Source: Phaeobacter gallaeciensis DSM 26640
GTDB lineage: Bacteria > Pseudomonadota > Alphaproteobacteria > Rhodobacterales > Rhodobacteraceae
Reading direction: 5' to 3'
Assembly: GCF_000511385.1 (NCBI RefSeq)
Contig: NC_023137.1
Span: 3,355,001 to 3,419,000, forward strand
DNA: 64,000 nt
Part shown: piece after piece, positions 62,286-64,000 of the stretch
Layout: every line of letters starts with the position of its first letter
Numbering within the stretch: the stretch's first letter is position 1
Position numbers and translations under genes: made by a program
Notes under the pieces: generated by a model
Databases searched by the model: none
What the model saw: only the letters and a program-made list of their open reading frames with translations
What the model was told of the DNA's origin: nothing

Positions 62286-62936
62286 CTATTCCGGCGCCTT
62301 GGTTTTGCGCAGATAGGGGAAGATCGTCTCGAACTCACCGAATTTGGCCTTGGCATCCTCATTCGATACACTCGGCGGAATAATCACATCTTCGCCGGGC
62401 ACCCAGTTCGCAGGCGTCGCAACGCCTTTGCCAGACATCTGCAGACCGTCCAGAGCGCGCAGAATTTCGGCAAAGTTACGGCCCACCGTCATTGGGTAGG
62501 TCATCGACAGCTTCAGCTGCTTATCCGGACCAATGATAAAGACCGAGCGCACGGTGGCGCTGTCTGCGGGCGTGCGACCATCTGGCAGATAGGCCTCGGC
62601 TGGCAGCATGTCGAAGGCCTTGGAGACGGCCAGACCTTCATCGGCGATGATCGGGAAACCAGCGCTGGCCTTACCATAGCTTTCAATATCGCCCTTCCAT
62701 TTCTTGTGATCCTCAACGCCGTCAACCGACACACCGATCACCTTGGTATTGCGGGCTGCCCATTCGTCAGCCAGCTGCGCCACTGCCGAAAATTCCGTGG
62801 TGCAGACAGGTGTAAAATCTTTGGGGTGGGAAAACAGGATCGCCCAGCTATCACCGATCCAGTCATGAAATGAGACGGTGCCCTGATCGGTTTCTGCGGT
62901 GAAATCCGGAACCACATCATTGATACGCAAACCCAT
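62286..62936 (-). CDS. 1-Cys peroxiredoxin (Prx6 type)
   Basis: A 216-residue thiol peroxidase that reduces H2O2 and alkyl hydroperoxides. The peroxidatic Cys45 lies in FSHPKDFTPVCTTEF. It is the only cysteine, so the enzyme is 1-Cys and needs an outside thiol for recycling. The Prx6-type C-terminal extension (PANWVPGEDVIIPPSVSNEDAKAKFGEFETIFPYLR in blocks) supports this subclass. ATG 62936 follows GAGGAGAGACCC. It is divergent from the aldehyde dehydrogenase gene across a 322-nt region. Confidence 0.95.
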   Translation of the reverse strand: MGLRINDVVPDFTAETDQGTVSFHDWIGDSWAILFSHPKDFTPVCTTEFSAVAQLADEWAARNTKVIGVSVDGVEDHKKWKGDIESYGKASAGFPIIADEGLAVSKAFDMLPAEAYLPDGRTPADSATVRSVFIIGPDKQLKLSMTYPMTVGRNFAEILRALDGLQMSGKGVATPANWVPGEDVIIPPSVSNEDAKAKFGEFETIFPYLRKTKAPE

Positions 62937-63109
62937 GGGTCTCTCCTCTGCTGTCAAATAAATACTCTCTGGTCGATAACCTAACCACTCGACGCGCAGG
63001 TTAAACCCTTGATAGCTGGCCAGCAGTCGAAAAGATCAACTCACGCGTCAATCTGACCCGCTCGGGACATGCGTGCAGGTCTATCGATGAGATCGCACAC
63101 CCCTCCCAG

Positions 63110-63128
63110 AATAGCGGCAAAATAGCGG
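63110..63128. repeat. Short direct repeat in the prx-ALDH promoter region
   Basis: AATAGCGG occurs at 63110-63117 and 63121-63128, one helical turn apart. It may be a regulator half-site pair. The gap 62937-63258 has no other ORF. Confidence 0.35.
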
Positions 63129-63146
63129 ATTTTTATCCATTTCGAC

Positions 63147-63160
63147 AATTTGATCAAATT
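63147..63160. promoter_or_regulatory. 14-bp palindrome in the prx-ALDH promoter region
   Basis: AATTTGATCAAATT is a perfect palindrome about 100 nt before the aldehyde dehydrogenase start and about 210 nt before the peroxiredoxin start. It is a plausible operator for either gene. Confidence 0.45.
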
Positions 63161-63258
63161 ATTCATTCCCCCCTTGCCCATCCGAAACACCGGTGACAGA
63201 GTGTCGGCCAATTGCGGGGTTTTGCTCCGTCACACCCTGATACCTGGGAGATCGACAG

Positions 63259-64000
63259 ATGATCGAGAAACGTGATTTTTACATCAACGGCCAATGGGTC
63301 GCCCCTGCTGCACCCAATGATTTTGAAGTGATCGACCCCTCGACCGAGGCGCCCTGTGCAGTCATTTCCCTGGGCGATGCTGCGGATACCAATGCCGCTG
63401 TCGCTGCGGCCAAGGCCGCCCTGCCGGGTTGGATGGCGACACCGGTTGAAGAGCGTATCGCGCTGGTCGAAAAACTGATCGAAGTCTACGAGAGCCGCAC
63501 AGAAGATCTGGCGCAGGCAATGAGTGCCGAGATGGGGGCGCCCATCGACATGGCCCGCACCCAGCAGGCAGGCGCAGGCAGCTGGCATCTGCGCAACTTT
63601 ATCAAGGCGGCGAAGGCGTTTTCCTTCGATGCTCCTCTGGGCGACCATGCCCCCAATGATCGCATCATCCATGAGGCTGTAGGCGTCGCTGCGTTGATCA
63701 CGCCATGGAACTGGCCGATGAACCAGGTCACCCTAAAAGTTGGCGCCGCAGCCATCGCGGGCTGCACCATGGTTCTGAAACCTTCGGAGCAAAGCCCGCT
63801 CAACGCGATGATCTTTGCCGAAATGATGGACGAGGCTGGCTTCCCTGCTGGTGTCTTCAATCTGGTGAACGGTGACGGCACCGGCGTGGGCACCCAGCTG
63901 TCCAGCCATCCCGATGTGGACATGGTATCCTTCACCGGCTCGACCCGCGCCGGCACTGCAATTTCCAAGGCGGCGGCAGATACCCTGAAAAAGGTTCATC
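63259..64000 (+). CDS. Aldehyde dehydrogenase family protein (3' truncated by window end)
   Basis: The first 247 residues of an NAD(P)-dependent aldehyde dehydrogenase. It opens MIEKRDFYINGQWVAPAAP. The Asn in ITPWNWPMNQ near residue 155, the LKPSEQSPLNA strand with nucleotide-binding Lys, and FTGSTRAGTAISKAAA near 228 are visible. The catalytic Glu and Cys lie beyond the window. The nearest group by sequence style is the ALDH family of betaine/aliphatic aldehyde type, with no firm substrate. ATG 63259 follows GGGAGATCGACAG. Confidence 0.93.
   Translation, partial: MIEKRDFYINGQWVAPAAPNDFEVIDPSTEAPCAVISLGDAADTNAAVAAAKAALPGWMATPVEERIALVEKLIEVYESRTEDLAQAMSAEMGAPIDMARTQQAGAGSWHLRNFIKAAKAFSFDAPLGDHAPNDRIIHEAVGVAALITPWNWPMNQVTLKVGAAAIAGCTMVLKPSEQSPLNAMIFAEMMDEAGFPAGVFNLVNGDGTGVGTQLSSHPDVDMVSFTGSTRAGTAISKAAADTLKKVH

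Noticed and set aside
1..64000. Mobile elements, prophage or genomic island
   Set aside because: No transposase, integrase, phage structural gene, flanking direct repeats or target-site duplication was seen. The single tRNA gene is followed directly by rpmJ, not by an integrated element.

Overview
This window reads as a chromosomal segment of a Roseobacter-group alphaproteobacterium (Rhodobacteraceae, most like Phaeobacter or Ruegeria). That placement is inferred from the high GC, the DUF3035, DUF1674 and DUF3775 families, the zinc-free L36, the saccharopine lysine pathway, and an ALDH16 gene beside deoC. I ran no database search. I see no rRNA operon, CRISPR array, insertion sequence, prophage or integrase. 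Gene density is normal, and most convergent gene pairs are separated by clear hairpin terminators.

Layout. 1-7.6 kb: end of a lipoprotein gene, clpB with a heat-shock promoter, pyrF, a Nudix hydrolase, dinB and an N-formylglutamate amidohydrolase-like gene. 7.6-12.8 kb: tRNA-Val(GAC), rpmJ, and iron(III) ABC transport pieces (substrate-binding protein and fused permease, no ATPase here) around a CobW GTPase. 13-25.2 kb: a long minus-strand operon with a branched-chain-amino-acid-type ABC transporter and two adenylate-forming acyl-CoA ligases, divergent from a hybrid histidine kinase and response regulator that probably control it. 25.3-29.4 kb: WGR protein, phosphatase, GST and a two-gene saccharopine pathway for lysine breakdown.

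29.5-42.3 kb: DUF3775, then mutL-rmuC-adenylate cyclase with TGATG overlaps. Next is a sitABCD manganese/iron transporter whose SitC permease carries a DtxR-like tail, preceded by tandem operator palindromes. deoC and a double-domain ALDH16 gene form a deoxyribose/acetaldehyde route. 42.3-51.2 kb, all minus strand: an M16 peptidase pair, DUF3035 lipoprotein, lspA, purH, a heparinase II/III-like gene and rsmB. 51.3-64 kb: SDH assembly factor, NIPSNAP, dapB, the translation/RNA group rbfA-truB-rpsO-pnp interspersed with accessory genes (phosphodiester glycosidase, DUF1643, an RTX calcium-binding protein, a large methyltransferase), then a GT25 glycosyltransferase, a 1-Cys peroxiredoxin and the start of an aldehyde dehydrogenase cut by the window end.

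Most of the window is housekeeping and well-known metabolism. The items most worth a second look are the SitC-DtxR-like fusion, the ligase-rich ABC operon with its two-component system, a possible small RNA at about 4.64-4.76 kb, the cysteine-peptidase-like lipoprotein at the left edge, and a 12-codon leader overlapping the cobW start.
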